Source of the DNA: Magnetospirillum moscoviense
GTDB taxonomy: Bacteria > Pseudomonadota > Alphaproteobacteria > Rhodospirillales > Magnetospirillaceae
Direction: 5' to 3'
DNA: 64,000 nt
Assembly: GCF_001650635.1 (NCBI RefSeq)
Contig: NZ_LWQU01000141.1
Coordinates: forward strand, 62,001 to 126,000
Position numbers and translations under genes: made by a program. Below the pieces are notes generated by a model. That model did no database searches, was not told the DNA's origin, and saw only the letters and a list, made by a program, of their open reading frames with translations. The first letter of the stretch is position 1. Every line of letters begins with the position of its first letter. Positions 10,515 through 18,798 of the stretch are shown here, in pieces.

Positions 10515-13202
10515 ATGAGCAGTAAGTGGGTCTACAGCTTTGGTGGTGGCCGCGCCGAGGGGCGCTCGGACATGAAGAACCTGCTGGGGGGCAAGGGGGC
10601 CAATCTGGCCGAGATGGCCAATCTGGGCATTCCGGTGCCGCCGGGCTTCACCATTCCCACCGAGGCTTGCACCTTTTACTACCAGAACGGCAACACCTAT
10701 CCCGAGGGATTGCAGGATCAGGTGATGGTCGCGCTGGCCACCGTCGAGCAGATCATGGGCGCCAAGTTCGGCGACCAGACCAATCCGCTGCTGGTGTCGG
10801 TGCGCTCGGGCGCCCGGGCCTCGATGCCCGGCATGATGGACACCATCCTCAATCTCGGCCTGAACGATGTGTCGGTCGAAGGCCTGGCCAAGCGCTCGGG
10901 CGATGCCCGCTTCGCCTATGATTCCTATCGCCGCTTCATCCAGATGTATTCCGACGTGGTGTTGGGCGTCGACCACCACCATTTCGAGGAAATCCTGGAA
11001 GAGGCCAAGGACGACCGGAACGTCAAGCTGGACACCGAATTGTCCGCCGACGACTGGAAGAAGGTGGTCGCCAAGTACAAGGACAAGGTCAAGGCCGCCA
11101 TGGGCCGGCCGTTCCCGCAAGACGTCCGTGAACAATTGTGGGGCGCCGTCGGCGCGGTGTTCGGCAGCTGGATGAACCAGCGCGCCATCACCTATCGTCG
11201 CCTGCACGACATTCCCGAAAGCTGGGGCACCGCCGTCAACGTCCAGGCCATGGTGTTCGGCAATATGGGCGAGGATTGCTGTACCGGCGTGTGCTTCACC
11301 CGCGACCCCTCGACCGGCGACAACGATTTCTATGGCGAGTTCCTGATCAACGCCCAGGGCGAGGACGTGGTCGCCGGCATCCGCACGCCGCAGCAGCTGA
11401 CCATCCACGGCCGCGAGTTGCAGCGTTCCGACCTGCCCAGCATGGAAGAGGCGATGCCGGTGGTGTTCAAGGAACTGAACGCCATCCGCCACAAGCTGGA
11501 AGCCCACTACAAGGACATGCAGGACATGGAGTTCACGGTCCAGCAGGGCCGTCTGTGGATGCTGCAGACCCGCACCGGCAAGCGCACCACCAAGGCGGCC
11601 TTGAAGATCGCCGTGGACATGGCCCGCGAAGGCCTGATCACCCGTAAGGACGCCATCGGCCGCATCGATCCGGCGGCGTTGGACCAGTTGCTGCACCCGA
11701 CCCTGGACCCCAAGGCGTCGCGCACCATGCTGGCGCGCGGCCTGCCGGCCAGCCCGGGCGCGGCTTCGGGCAAGGTCGTCTTTTCGGCCGAGGACGCCGA
11801 GAAGTGGGTCAAGGAACGTAAGGAAAAAGTCATCCTGGTCCGCATCGAGACCAGCCCGGAAGATATCGGCGGCATGCATGTGTCGGAAGGCATCCTGACC
11901 ACCCGGGGCGGCATGACCAGCCACGCCGCCGTGGTGGCGCGCGGCATGGGCACGCCTTGCGTCGCCGGCGCCGGCGAGATCCGCGTCGATTACGCCGCCA
12001 AGACCTTCAAGGTCGCCGGCAAGGTGATTGCGGAAGGCGATGTCATCACCCTGGACGGCGGCACCGGCGAGGTGTTCCTGGGCGCGGTGCCGACCATCCA
12101 GCCGGAACTGACCGGCGATTTCGCCACGCTTATGGAATGGGTCGATACCATCCGCACCATGAAGGTGCGCACCAACGCCGAGACTCCGCTGGACGCGGCC
12201 ACCGCCCGCAAGTTCGGCGCCGAGGGGATCGGCCTGTGTCGCACCGAGCATATGTTCTTCGCCCCCGAGCGCATCCTGGCGGTGCGCGAGATGATCCTGG
12301 CTTCGGATGAAAAGGGCCGCCGCGCTGCCCTGGCCAAGCTTTTGCCGTTCCAGCGCCAGGACTTCATCGATCTGTTCACCATCATGCAGGGCTTGCCGGT
12401 GACCATCCGCCTGCTCGACCCGCCGCTGCACGAGTTCCTGCCCCACACCGATGCCGACATCGCCGAGATCGCCAAGGCGGCCAATGTCGATGTGGCGGCG
12501 GTGAAGGCGCGCAACGCGTCCTTGCACGAATCCAACCCGATGCTGGGCCATCGCGGTTGCCGTCTGGGCATCACCTATCCGGAAATCTACGAGATGCAGG
12601 CCCGGGCCATTTTCGAGGCCGCCGTCTCGGTCTCGCAGGAAACCGGCCGCACGGTGACGCCCGAGGTGATGATCCCGCTGGTCGGCGCCAAGAAGGAACT
12701 GGACCTGATGAAGGACGCGGTCGACAAGATCGCCGCCGAGGTGTTCGCCGCCATGGGCCAAAGCGTCAAGTACCATGTCGGCACCATGATCGAGCTGCCC
12801 CGCGCAGCCCTGCTGGCTGGCGACATCGCCCAGACCGCCGAGTTCTTTTCGTTCGGCACCAACGACCTGACCCAGACCACCTTCGGCATGAGCCGTGACG
12901 ATTCCGGCCCGTTCCTGGAAGTCTATCGCGCCAAGGGCATCTACGAGCACGATCCCTTCGCCCAGTTGGACCAGGAAGGTGTGGGCGAGCTGATCAAGAT
13001 CGCCGCCGAGCGCGGCCGTGCCACCCGGCCCGGCCTGAAGCTCGGCATCTGCGGCGAGCATGGCGGCGACCCCAGCTCGGTCGGTTTCTGCCAGAAGGTC
13101 GGGCTGGATTACGTGTCGTGCTCGCCCTACCGCGTGCCAATCGCAAGGCTTGCCGCCGCCCAGGCGGTGCTGGGCAAGGAAGGCGGCAGCGGCACCAAGT
13201 AA
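10515..13202 (+). CDS. ppdK: pyruvate, phosphate dikinase
   Basis: This enzyme catalyses reversible conversion of pyruvate, ATP and phosphate to phosphoenolpyruvate, AMP and pyrophosphate in the cytoplasm. It is 895 residues, full length. The N-terminal ATP-grasp domain starts VYSFGGGRAEGRSDMKNLLG. The swivelling phosphohistidine domain carries GGMTSHAAVVARGMGTPCVAG, with the catalytic histidine near residue 470. The C-terminal TIM barrel contains NDLTQTTFGMSRDDSG and the active-site cysteine in LGICGEHGGDPSS. The ribosome-binding site GGAAGGG lies 8 bases before ATG 10515. A strong terminator follows. Confidence 0.97.
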   Translation: MSSKWVYSFGGGRAEGRSDMKNLLGGKGANLAEMANLGIPVPPGFTIPTEACTFYYQNGNTYPEGLQDQVMVALATVEQIMGAKFGDQTNPLLVSVRSGARASMPGMMDTILNLGLNDVSVEGLAKRSGDARFAYDSYRRFIQMYSDVVLGVDHHHFEEILEEAKDDRNVKLDTELSADDWKKVVAKYKDKVKAAMGRPFPQDVREQLWGAVGAVFGSWMNQRAITYRRLHDIPESWGTAVNVQAMVFGNMGEDCCTGVCFTRDPSTGDNDFYGEFLINAQGEDVVAGIRTPQQLTIHGRELQRSDLPSMEEAMPVVFKELNAIRHKLEAHYKDMQDMEFTVQQGRLWMLQTRTGKRTTKAALKIAVDMAREGLITRKDAIGRIDPAALDQLLHPTLDPKASRTMLARGLPASPGAASGKVVFSAEDAEKWVKERKEKVILVRIETSPEDIGGMHVSEGILTTRGGMTSHAAVVARGMGTPCVAGAGEIRVDYAAKTFKVAGKVIAEGDVITLDGGTGEVFLGAVPTIQPELTGDFATLMEWVDTIRTMKVRTNAETPLDAATARKFGAEGIGLCRTEHMFFAPERILAVREMILASDEKGRRAALAKLLPFQRQDFIDLFTIMQGLPVTIRLLDPPLHEFLPHTDADIAEIAKAANVDVAAVKARNASLHESNPMLGHRGCRLGITYPEIYEMQARAIFEAAVSVSQETGRTVTPEVMIPLVGAKKELDLMKDAVDKIAAEVFAAMGQSVKYHVGTMIELPRAALLAGDIAQTAEFFSFGTNDLTQTTFGMSRDDSGPFLEVYRAKGIYEHDPFAQLDQEGVGELIKIAAERGRATRPGLKLGICGEHGGDPSSVGFCQKVGLDYVSCSPYRVPIARLAAAQAVLGKEGGSGTK

Positions 13203-13226
13203 GGCGCTGTCGCGTGGATACGAAGA

Positions 13227-13255
13227 AGCCCCGGCCGGAAAGGTCGGGGCTTTTT
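13227..13255 (+). terminator. intrinsic terminator of ppdK
   Basis: AGCCCCGGCC (13227-13236), loop GGAAA, then GGTCGGGGCT (13242-13251) form a 10-bp stem with one G-U pair. It runs directly into five T residues (13251-13255), 25 bases after the ppdK stop. Confidence 0.85.
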
Positions 13256-13271
13256 CGTTCGGTGTGTAACG

Positions 13272-13300
13272 TTGACACTGGCGGCGGCGCCGTGTAGCGT
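13272..13300 (+). promoter_or_regulatory. hicAB promoter with possible operator
   Basis: TTGACA (13272-13277), a 17-base spacer and TAGCGT (13295-13300) form a good promoter. The start of transcription would fall about two bases before the hicA ATG (13309), giving a nearly leaderless message. GTGT-AACGTT-G-ACAC at 13264-13278 is a near-perfect inverted repeat over the -35, where HicB or the HicAB complex could bind for autoregulation. Confidence 0.6.
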
Positions 13301-13308
13301 CAGGGGTC

Positions 13309-13488
13309 ATGAAAAGCGCCGAGCTGATCCGCCTTCTGGAAGGCGATGGATGGGTCCTGGACCGGGTTCGAGGCTCGCATCATGTGTTCCGGCATCCGAC
13401 CAAGCCCGGCATCGTGGTCGTTCCACATCCCAAGAAGGATCTCGGGACCGGGCTGGTCGCGGCGATTCGCAAACAGGCAGGTGTTTGA
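13309..13488 (+). CDS. hicA: HicA-type mRNA interferase toxin
   Basis: This 59-residue protein has the double-stranded RNA-binding-like HicA fold. HicA toxins cleave mRNA and are neutralised by HicB. The sequence reads MKSAELIRLLEGDGWVLDR, then RGSHHVFRHPTKPG, with the conserved catalytic G-S-H-H motif at residues 27-30, then VVVPHPKKDLGTGLVAAIRKQAG. All key features look intact. The stop overlaps the hicB start by one base (TGATG, 13486-13490), so toxin and antitoxin are translationally coupled. There is no clear ribosome-binding site, in keeping with the predicted leaderless transcript. Confidence 0.9.
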   Translation: MKSAELIRLLEGDGWVLDRVRGSHHVFRHPTKPGIVVVPHPKKDLGTGLVAAIRKQAGV

Positions 13489-13880
13489 TGCGCTATCCCA
13501 TCCTGATCGAGGAAGGCTCGGACAATGCGGCGTTTGGCGTGGTCGTTCCCGACCTGCCGGGCTGCTTCTCGGCCGGCGACACCCTGGACGAGGCGATGGA
13601 GGCGGCAAGGGAAGCGGCGGCGGCATGGATCGACGCGGCCCTGGATGCCGGGGTGGACATCCCCGCGCCGTCGCGGCTGGCCGACGCGCGCTCCCTGCCC
13701 GGTTACGAGGGGTGGAGCGTCGGCATCATCGAGCTCGATCCCGCCTTGTTCGATGACAGTATCGAACGGGTCAACATCACCTTGCCCAAGCGGGTCTTGC
13801 GTCGGCTGGACGATCTGGCGGCCGCGCGCCACCAAAGCCGGGGCGCCTTCATCGCCGAATTGACCATGCACAAGCGCTAA
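13488..13880 (+). CDS. hicB: HicB-type antitoxin
   Basis: This 130-residue partner of HicA has the two expected parts. The N-terminal partial RNase H-like domain contains VVPDLPGCFSAGDTLDEAME, the hallmark HicB stretch. The C-terminal ribbon-helix-helix DNA-binding segment is VNITLPKRVLRRLDDLAAAR. It should bind and inhibit HicA and, with it, repress the promoter at 13272. ATG 13488 overlaps the hicA stop. Longer upstream readings in this frame are not supported because they run through hicA. Confidence 0.92.
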   Translation: MRYPILIEEGSDNAAFGVVVPDLPGCFSAGDTLDEAMEAAREAAAAWIDAALDAGVDIPAPSRLADARSLPGYEGWSVGIIELDPALFDDSIERVNITLPKRVLRRLDDLAAARHQSRGAFIAELTMHKR

Positions 13881-13889
13881 GTCGCCCCC

Positions 13890-14378
13890 TCAATCCCGGA
13901 AATTGACGAATTGCAGCGGGCGGTCGTGCTCGTCCTTGCGCAGCAGGGCGATCACTTCCTGCAGTTCGTCGCGCTTCTTGCCAGTGATCCGCAATTCGTC
14001 GCCCTGGATGGCGGCCTGGACCTTGATCTTGCTGTCCTTGATCAGCTTGACCAGGTTCTTGGCCAGGTCCTTGTCGATGCCTTCCTTGATGGCGATCTCG
14101 TGCCGAAGGGTGTTGCCCGAGGCCTTTTCCGGCGCCTTGGTGAAATCCAGCGACTTGGGATCGACGTTGCGCCGGGTGAAATAGACCTTCACCAACTCGT
14201 GCATCTGCTTCAGCTTCAGATCGTCGTCGGCGATGATGGTGATCAGCTGTTCCTTGCGCTCGATGGTGCATTTCGAGCCCTTGAAGTCGAAGCGGGTGGC
14301 GACTTCACGGACGATGCCGGCCAGGGCGTTGTCCACCTCGGCCATTTCGGTCTTGGAAACGATGTCGAACGACGGCAT
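13890..14378 (-). CDS. yajQ: YajQ-family nucleotide-binding protein
   Basis: This 162-residue cytoplasmic protein belongs to the YajQ/UPF0234 family, some members of which bind cyclic di-GMP and act with transcription factors. Family landmarks are present: MPSFDIVSKTEMAEVDNA at the N terminus, TRFDFKGSKCTIERKEQ, and the C-terminal LQFVNFRD. I chose ATG 14378 because of the AGGAAGG ribosome-binding site about nine bases upstream and family starts at MPSFDIVS. It ends 9 bases from the convergent hicB stop. The window also encodes a GGDEF cyclase and a degenerate EAL protein, so c-di-GMP signalling is likely in this organism. Confidence 0.93.
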   Translation of the reverse strand: MPSFDIVSKTEMAEVDNALAGIVREVATRFDFKGSKCTIERKEQLITIIADDDLKLKQMHELVKVYFTRRNVDPKSLDFTKAPEKASGNTLRHEIAIKEGIDKDLAKNLVKLIKDSKIKVQAAIQGDELRITGKKRDELQEVIALLRKDEHDRPLQFVNFRD

Positions 14379-14436
14379 GGATCTGGCCTTCCTCTCTGGC
14401 AAGTTTTCAGCACGATGGGCGAAGCAGGCGGCTTGA

Positions 14437-15051
14437 TCAAGTCCGCCATTCGCGCCAGGCGTGGCCCAGCACCTGGAATGCCCCCGAAAGCGCCAGCGCC
14501 GCCATGATGGCCGCGACCGCGAAGTCGGGCCAACCCGATTGCGAGGCCAGGACGCCGCCGGCCGCCGCCATCACCGCGACGTTGCCCAATGCGTCGTTGC
14601 GCGAACAGATCCACACCGACCGCATGTTGCTGTCGCCTTCGCGGAAGGCGTACAGCATCACCGCCACGCCGACATTGGCCATGAAGGCCAGCACGCCGAT
14701 CGCCCCCATGACCGGGGCCTCGGGCACGGTGCCGGCCATGGCGTGCATAAGGGTATTGCCGGCCACCCACAGACCGAAGGCCGCCATGGTGGCGCCCTTC
14801 AGCATCGAGGCCGCCGCCCGGCGGCGCAGGCTCATGCCCAGCACGAACAGGCTGACGCCGTAATTGGCTGCGTCGCCCAGGAAGTCCAGGGCGTCGGCCT
14901 GCAGCGACGAGGATTCCGAGGCGATGCCCGCGCCGATTTCCACCAGAAACATCAGGGCGTTGACCGCCAGGGCCACCCACAGGGCGCGGCGGAACCACCC
15001 CGATCCGGTCGGGGGCGGGCTACAGCATTGATCGCCGCAACAAGATCCCAT
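14437..15051 (-). CDS. CDF-like cation efflux membrane protein
   Basis: This 204-residue protein resembles the membrane half of cation diffusion facilitators, which export divalent metals against protons. The N terminus is Cys-rich (MGSCCGDQCCSPP), suggesting metal binding. About five or six hydrophobic segments follow. The metal-site regions are recognisable: QADALDFLGDAANYG in the second helix and CSRNDALGNVAVM in the fifth, with Asp/Asn in place of the commoner His/Asp sets. The cytoplasmic C-terminal domain of typical CDF proteins (about 300 residues) is absent. It lies 11 bases downstream of a GDT1-like gene on the same strand. Confidence 0.8.
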   Translation of the reverse strand: MGSCCGDQCCSPPPTGSGWFRRALWVALAVNALMFLVEIGAGIASESSSLQADALDFLGDAANYGVSLFVLGMSLRRRAAASMLKGATMAAFGLWVAGNTLMHAMAGTVPEAPVMGAIGVLAFMANVGVAVMLYAFREGDSNMRSVWICSRNDALGNVAVMAAAGGVLASQSGWPDFAVAAIMAALALSGAFQVLGHAWREWRT

Positions 15052-15062
15052 GGCAGCCTCCG

Positions 15063-15644
15063 CTATTGGCCGAAGCTTGGCATGAATCCCATCAGGGTCA
15101 AGATTCCCAGCAGAACGAAGATCGAGGCCGCGACGGCATGGACCAGCTTCAAGGGCAGCTTCTCGGCGGCGGCGTTGCCCAGCAGCACGGCCGGAACGTT
15201 GGCGATCATCATGCCCAACGTGGTACCCATCGCCACCACCACCACATCAAGATAGCGTGCCGCCAGGGCGACGGTGGCGATCTGGGTCTTGTCGCCCATT
15301 TCCAGGGTGAAGAAGGCGATGGTGGTGGCCAGGAACACCGACGCATGCGAGCGTTTGACCGGGTCGTCCTCGTCATCGACGCTGTCGGGCACCAGCATCC
15401 ACAGGCCCATGGCGATGAAGGACAGGCCCAGCACCCACCGCATGATCTCGGGCCCCACCGCCATCGACACCACTTGCCCGACCAGGGCGGCCAAGGCGTG
15501 ATTGGCGATGGTGGCGACAAAGATGCCGGCGATGATCGGGATGGGGCGACGGAACCGCGCCGCCAGCAGCAGGGCCAGCAACTGGGTCTTGTCGCCGATT
15601 TCGGCGATGGCGACGATGGAGGTCGAGACGAGAAAGGCTTCCAC
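15063..15644 (-). CDS. GDT1/TMEM165-family (UPF0016) cation exporter
   Basis: This 193-residue membrane protein has the duplicated family motif E-x-G-D-K-[ST], seen as AEIGDKTQLLALLLAARF near residue 14 and LEMGDKTQIATVALAARY near residue 114. Each copy opens a three-helix bundle, six helices in all, with an acidic cytoplasmic linker (DSVDDEDDPVKRS). Bacterial homologues export manganese and related proteins move Ca2+/Mn2+ against H+. It sits just upstream of the CDF-like gene, so the pair probably forms a metal-export operon. I saw no convincing yybP-ykoY manganese riboswitch upstream. Confidence 0.9.
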   Translation of the reverse strand: MEAFLVSTSIVAIAEIGDKTQLLALLLAARFRRPIPIIAGIFVATIANHALAALVGQVVSMAVGPEIMRWVLGLSFIAMGLWMLVPDSVDDEDDPVKRSHASVFLATTIAFFTLEMGDKTQIATVALAARYLDVVVVAMGTTLGMMIANVPAVLLGNAAAEKLPLKLVHAVAASIFVLLGILTLMGFMPSFGQ

Positions 15645-15689
15645 GGGGCAGGTCCCTGATTGATCCCCGCGAGAAGGGGCGGGCGGAGA

Positions 15690-16085
15690 CTACCGCCCGT
15701 CCATGCCTTTGCGCAAGAAGGCGATGGCGGTCTGCGAGGCCGATCCTTGTGCGCCGCCCTTGGTGGACATCTCCACAGTCCAGCCGCGCGGGGCGTAGGT
15801 ATCGACCAGCAAGGTGGCGAAGCCGGCCTGGGCCAGGCGCTCGGCGAACCATGGCTCGTTTTGCGGATCCAGGCCGCCGATGGTGTGCAAGATCACCACC
15901 GCCGGCACCTTGCCGTCGCCCTCGGGCAGGGACAGCGTGCCGATTGCTTCGATGTCCGCGCTTGGCTGCCGGGCTACGATCTTGCCGAGCGTATCATAGG
16001 TGCCCGAGGCGAAGCGGACGGTCTCGGCGGCCAGCGCCGGCCAGCAGGCCAGCAGGGTCGCCATGGTCAGGGCCAGAATGCGCAT
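15690..16085 (-). pseudogene. truncated dienelactone-hydrolase-like secreted protein
   Basis: The 131-residue product starts with a signal peptide (MRILALTMATLLACWPALAA). It then matches the N-terminal half of alpha/beta hydrolases of the dienelactone hydrolase type: VPAVVILHTIGGLDPQNEPW, then LAQAGFATLLVDTYAPRG. It stops after AIAFLRKGMDGR, before the nucleophile elbow G-x-S-x-G and the rest of the catalytic triad, whereas relatives are about 250 residues long. I therefore read it as a 3'-truncated, probably inactive gene. GTG 16094 is an alternative start. The downstream neighbour is the GDT1-like gene. Confidence 0.6.
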
Positions 16086-16164
16086 GCGGTTCACCCAAGG
16101 TTAAGGGGCTGTGTGCTATAAACCGGCGAAACGAACGTCAACACGCCTTTGATTGGGGTTTTTC

Positions 16165-16425
16165 ATGGCTGAAATCAACCGTGTCGGTGGCTCGTCCACC
16201 GGTTCGGGTCTGGAATCGATCCGCCAGTCGTTGGGTCTGGGCACGCCGGTCGCGCAGGCTCCGGCCGCCGGCGGGCGTAAAATGGATGTGACCGCCATCG
16301 GCGGCCGGGTCGATCCCGGCGCCATTGGCGGGCCGCGCGGCAACCGCATCCTGCCGGCCGATTTTCCTTTGGATCAGTTGGATCGCCGCGCCGCCCGCGG
16401 CACCTATCTGGATATCCTTGTTTAG
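16165..16425 (+). CDS. small hydrophilic protein of unknown function
   Basis: I do not recognise this 86-residue protein. It starts [20 protein letters not shown], is rich in Gly, Ala and Arg, and lacks membrane segments or a signal peptide. The C terminus ([20 protein letters not shown]) looks like an ordered amphipathic segment. GGGG seven bases before ATG 16165 supports that start over ATG 16153. It is preceded by the divergent truncated hydrolase and followed 47 bases later by the Nudix gene, so the two may be co-transcribed. Codon use matches its neighbours, which favours a real gene. Confidence 0.6.
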   Translation: MAEINRVGGSSTGSGLESIRQSLGLGTPVAQAPAAGGRKMDVTAIGGRVDPGAIGGPRGNRILPADFPLDQLDRRAARGTYLDILV

Positions 16426-16472
16426 ACCGATACGCCTTGCCTGATGGGCGGGGCTTGGTCACACTGACGGCC

Positions 16473-17042
16473 ATGCAGTTCCAAGGCCCCACCTCCCGTC
16501 TGGTTCCCGAAGGCGACGACCGCGAACGTCTGGTCTGCCGCGATTGCGGCTTCGTGCTTTATGAGAACCCCAAGGTCATCGTCGGTGCCGTCTGCACCTG
16601 GGAAGACCGCTATCTGCTGTGCCGGCGGGCCATCGCGCCGCGCATCGGCTTCTGGACCATGCCGGTCGGATACATGGAATTGCACGAGACCACCGAACAG
16701 GGCGCCATTCGCGAAGTGTGGGAAGAAGCCCGCGCCACCATCGAGGTCGATGCACTGCTGGGCCTTTACGCCATTCCGGAAATCAGCCAGGTCCACATGA
16801 TCTATCGCGGCCGGATGACCAGCCCCGATTTCGCCGCCGGCCCCGAAAGCCTGGAGGTCGGGCTGTTCACCTGGGACGAGATCCCGTGGGACGAACTGGC
16901 CTATCCCAACGTGCGCTGGTCGCTGGAATACGAACGCGAGATGAAGGGGCGGGTGGGCTTCGCCCCACGCGGCCGGCCCGACCATCATGTTGCGACGCAA
17001 AAGGTTGACAAGGAAAGCCCTGCGGTGTTGATACAGCCGTGA
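16473..17042 (+). CDS. Nudix hydrolase with N-terminal zinc-ribbon remnant
   Basis: This 189-residue Nudix protein hydrolyses nucleoside diphosphates linked to another moiety; the substrate cannot be read from sequence. An N-terminal [14 protein letters not shown] looks like half of the zinc ribbon found in NudC-like and ADP-ribose-type Nudix proteins. The Nudix box runs from GYMELHE through REVWEEARA (residues about 67-90). It keeps G, E and the R-E-x-x-E-E core, but the usual final Gly is replaced. I chose ATG 16473, where homology starts. The C-terminal 30 residues ([16 protein letters not shown]) overlap the promoter of the next gene. Confidence 0.85.
   Translation: MQFQGPTSRLVPEGDDRERLVCRDCGFVLYENPKVIVGAVCTWEDRYLLCRRAIAPRIGFWTMPVGYMELHETTEQGAIREVWEEARATIEVDALLGLYAIPEISQVHMIYRGRMTSPDFAAGPESLEVGLFTWDEIPWDELAYPNVRWSLEYEREMKGRVGFAPRGRPDHHVATQKVDKESPAVLIQP
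17005..17034 (+). promoter_or_regulatory. promoter of the IalB-like gene
   Basis: TTGACA (17005-17010), an 18-base spacer and TGATAC (17029-17034) form a good sigma-70 type promoter inside the last codons of the Nudix gene, about 30 bases before the IalB-like ATG. Confidence 0.55.
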
Positions 17043-17067
17043 TGTTTCACACCTTGGAAGGGCTCTG

Positions 17068-17571
17068 ATGCGTACCGCGTTCCTTGCCGCCATGCTGGCC
17101 GTTTCCGTCGCGACCCCGGCTGTGGCCGACGACACCAAGCGTCTGGTCGCCGTCGGCGCGTGGGAGGCCTATGCCTATACCGACCAGACCGGCAAGGTGT
17201 GCTATGCCGCGGCCAGGGCCGATCGCACGGTGGGCGGCGAGCGCGAGCGTCAGGGCACCGCGGTGGCGGTCAGCCATCGCCCGAAAAGCCCGGGCGAGGT
17301 TAGCATCATGGCCCCCTACGGCCTGAAAAAGGATTCCGACGCCGAGCTGCAACTGGGCGCCATGAAGCACAGCTTCGTGCCCAAGGGCACGGTGGCCTGG
17401 GCCAAGGACGCCAAGGCCGATCCGGCCATCCTGGCCCAGATGCTGAAGGGCCGCGAGGTGACGGTGAAGGCGGTGCCGGCCAAGGGCCAGCCGATCACCG
17501 ACACCGTCCCGCTGCGCGGTTTCCCCGAGGCCCTGGCCGCCATCGACAAGGCCTGCGGCGTCAAACGCTGA
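17068..17571 (+). CDS. IalB-like periplasmic protein
   Basis: This is a 167-residue secreted protein with a signal peptide (MRTAFLAAMLAVSVATPAVA, cleavage after A-V-A). The mature part resembles the invasion-associated locus B (IalB) family that is widespread in alphaproteobacteria: WEAYAYTDQTGKVCYAA, then SIMAPYGLKKDSDAEL and PLRGFPEALAAIDKACG. Two cysteines, one after the first strand and one near the end, could pair. The biochemical role of this family in free-living bacteria is not known; an envelope function is the safest reading. It has its own promoter and a GGAAGGG ribosome-binding site. Confidence 0.75.
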   Translation: MRTAFLAAMLAVSVATPAVADDTKRLVAVGAWEAYAYTDQTGKVCYAAARADRTVGGERERQGTAVAVSHRPKSPGEVSIMAPYGLKKDSDAELQLGAMKHSFVPKGTVAWAKDAKADPAILAQMLKGREVTVKAVPAKGQPITDTVPLRGFPEALAAIDKACGVKR

Positions 17572-17618
17572 GCGCATTTCGTTGATTTCCGGGCGGGGAA
17601 TGCTTATCTGTCCATTCC

Positions 17619-18776
17619 ATGACCGATAGCACCTCCAAGATCGACCTGATCGGCCTGTCGCGCGAGCAGCTTGCCGCCGAAATGGCCGCCATCGGCGAGA
17701 AGCCGTTCCGCGCCAAGCAGCTGTGGCACTGGCTGTATAATCGCGGCGAGACCGACTTCTTCAAGATGAGCTCGATCTCGAAGACCATGCAAGCCGCCCT
17801 GGCCGAGCGCTACACGGTCGGCCGGCCAGTGGTCGAGCGCGACCTGATCAGCGTCGATACCACCCGCAAATGGCTGCTGAAATTCCCCGACGGCAACGAG
17901 GCGGAAACGGTCTACATCCCCGACGAGGGCGAGGCGCGCGGCGCGGTGTGCATCTCGTCGCAGGTGGGCTGCACGCTGACCTGCAAGTTCTGCCATACCG
18001 GCACCCAGCTGCTGGTCCGCAACCTGACCAGCGCCGAGATCGTCGGCCAGTTCCTGGTGGCGCGCGATTCCTATGGCGAGTGGCCGACGCCCGACGACAG
18101 CACCCGGCTGTTGTCCAACATCGTCATGATGGGCATGGGCGAGCCGCTTTATAATTTCGACAATGTCGCCACCGCCTTGAAGATCTTGATGGATGGCGAC
18201 GGTGTCGGCATCTCGAAGCGGCGCGTCACCCTTTCGACCTCGGGCGTGGTGCCGATGATGAAACGCTGCGGCGAGGAGCTGGGCGTCAACCTGGCGATTT
18301 CCCTGCATGCGGTGACCGACGAGGTGCGCGACCGCATCATGCCGATCAACAAGAAGTACCCGCTGAAGGAGCTGATGCAGGCCTGCCGCGATTATCCCGG
18401 CGCCTCGAACGCCCGGCGCATCACCTTCGAATACATCATGCTGAAGGGCATCAACGATTCCCTGGTCGATGCCCGCCAATTGCTGAAGCTGGTCAAGGGC
18501 CTGCCGGCCAAGTTCAACCTGATCCCGTTCAATCCGTGGCCGGGCTCGGAATTCGAATGCTCGGACATGAAGACGGTGCGGGCCTTCTCGGACTTCCTGC
18601 AAGATAACGGCTATTCGGCGCCGATCCGGAAGTCCCGGGGCCAGGACATCCTGGCCGCCTGCGGCCAGTTGCGCTCGGAAAGCCAGCGCCAGCGCCAGTC
18701 ACGCATGGCCGCCCGCATCGCGGCGGGCATTCCCGACGATCACGCGCCCAAGATGGCGCATGATGGGCTGGTCTGA
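17619..18776 (+). CDS. rlmN: dual-specificity RNA methyltransferase RlmN
   Basis: This radical-SAM enzyme methylates C2 of A2503 in 23S rRNA and of A37 in some tRNAs. The 385-residue protein has the radical-SAM C-x3-C-x2-C cluster motif in [14 protein letters not shown] (about residues 117-130). [18 protein letters not shown] lies in the N-terminal domain, [12 protein letters not shown] in the SAM-binding region, and [15 protein letters not shown] carries the C-terminal methyl-carrying cysteine. All features are intact. It reads alone, convergent with the secreted-protein gene beyond it. Confidence 0.96.
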   Translation: MTDSTSKIDLIGLSREQLAAEMAAIGEKPFRAKQLWHWLYNRGETDFFKMSSISKTMQAALAERYTVGRPVVERDLISVDTTRKWLLKFPDGNEAETVYIPDEGEARGAVCISSQVGCTLTCKFCHTGTQLLVRNLTSAEIVGQFLVARDSYGEWPTPDDSTRLLSNIVMMGMGEPLYNFDNVATALKILMDGDGVGISKRRVTLSTSGVVPMMKRCGEELGVNLAISLHAVTDEVRDRIMPINKKYPLKELMQACRDYPGASNARRITFEYIMLKGINDSLVDARQLLKLVKGLPAKFNLIPFNPWPGSEFECSDMKTVRAFSDFLQDNGYSAPIRKSRGQDILAACGQLRSESQRQRQSRMAARIAAGIPDDHAPKMAHDGLV

Positions 18777-18798
18777 CGGCGCCAGTCTTCTGCTCAGC

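Noticed and set aside
10497-13310. 937-codon open frame antisense to ppdK
   Set aside because: It is a shadow of the well-supported PpdK gene. The product is His/Gln/Asp-rich without any domain.
15645-15690. Possible yybP-ykoY manganese riboswitch before the GDT1-like gene
   Set aside because: Such a riboswitch would fit an exporter of this family, but the upstream sequence is too short and lacks the conserved two-helix junction pattern.
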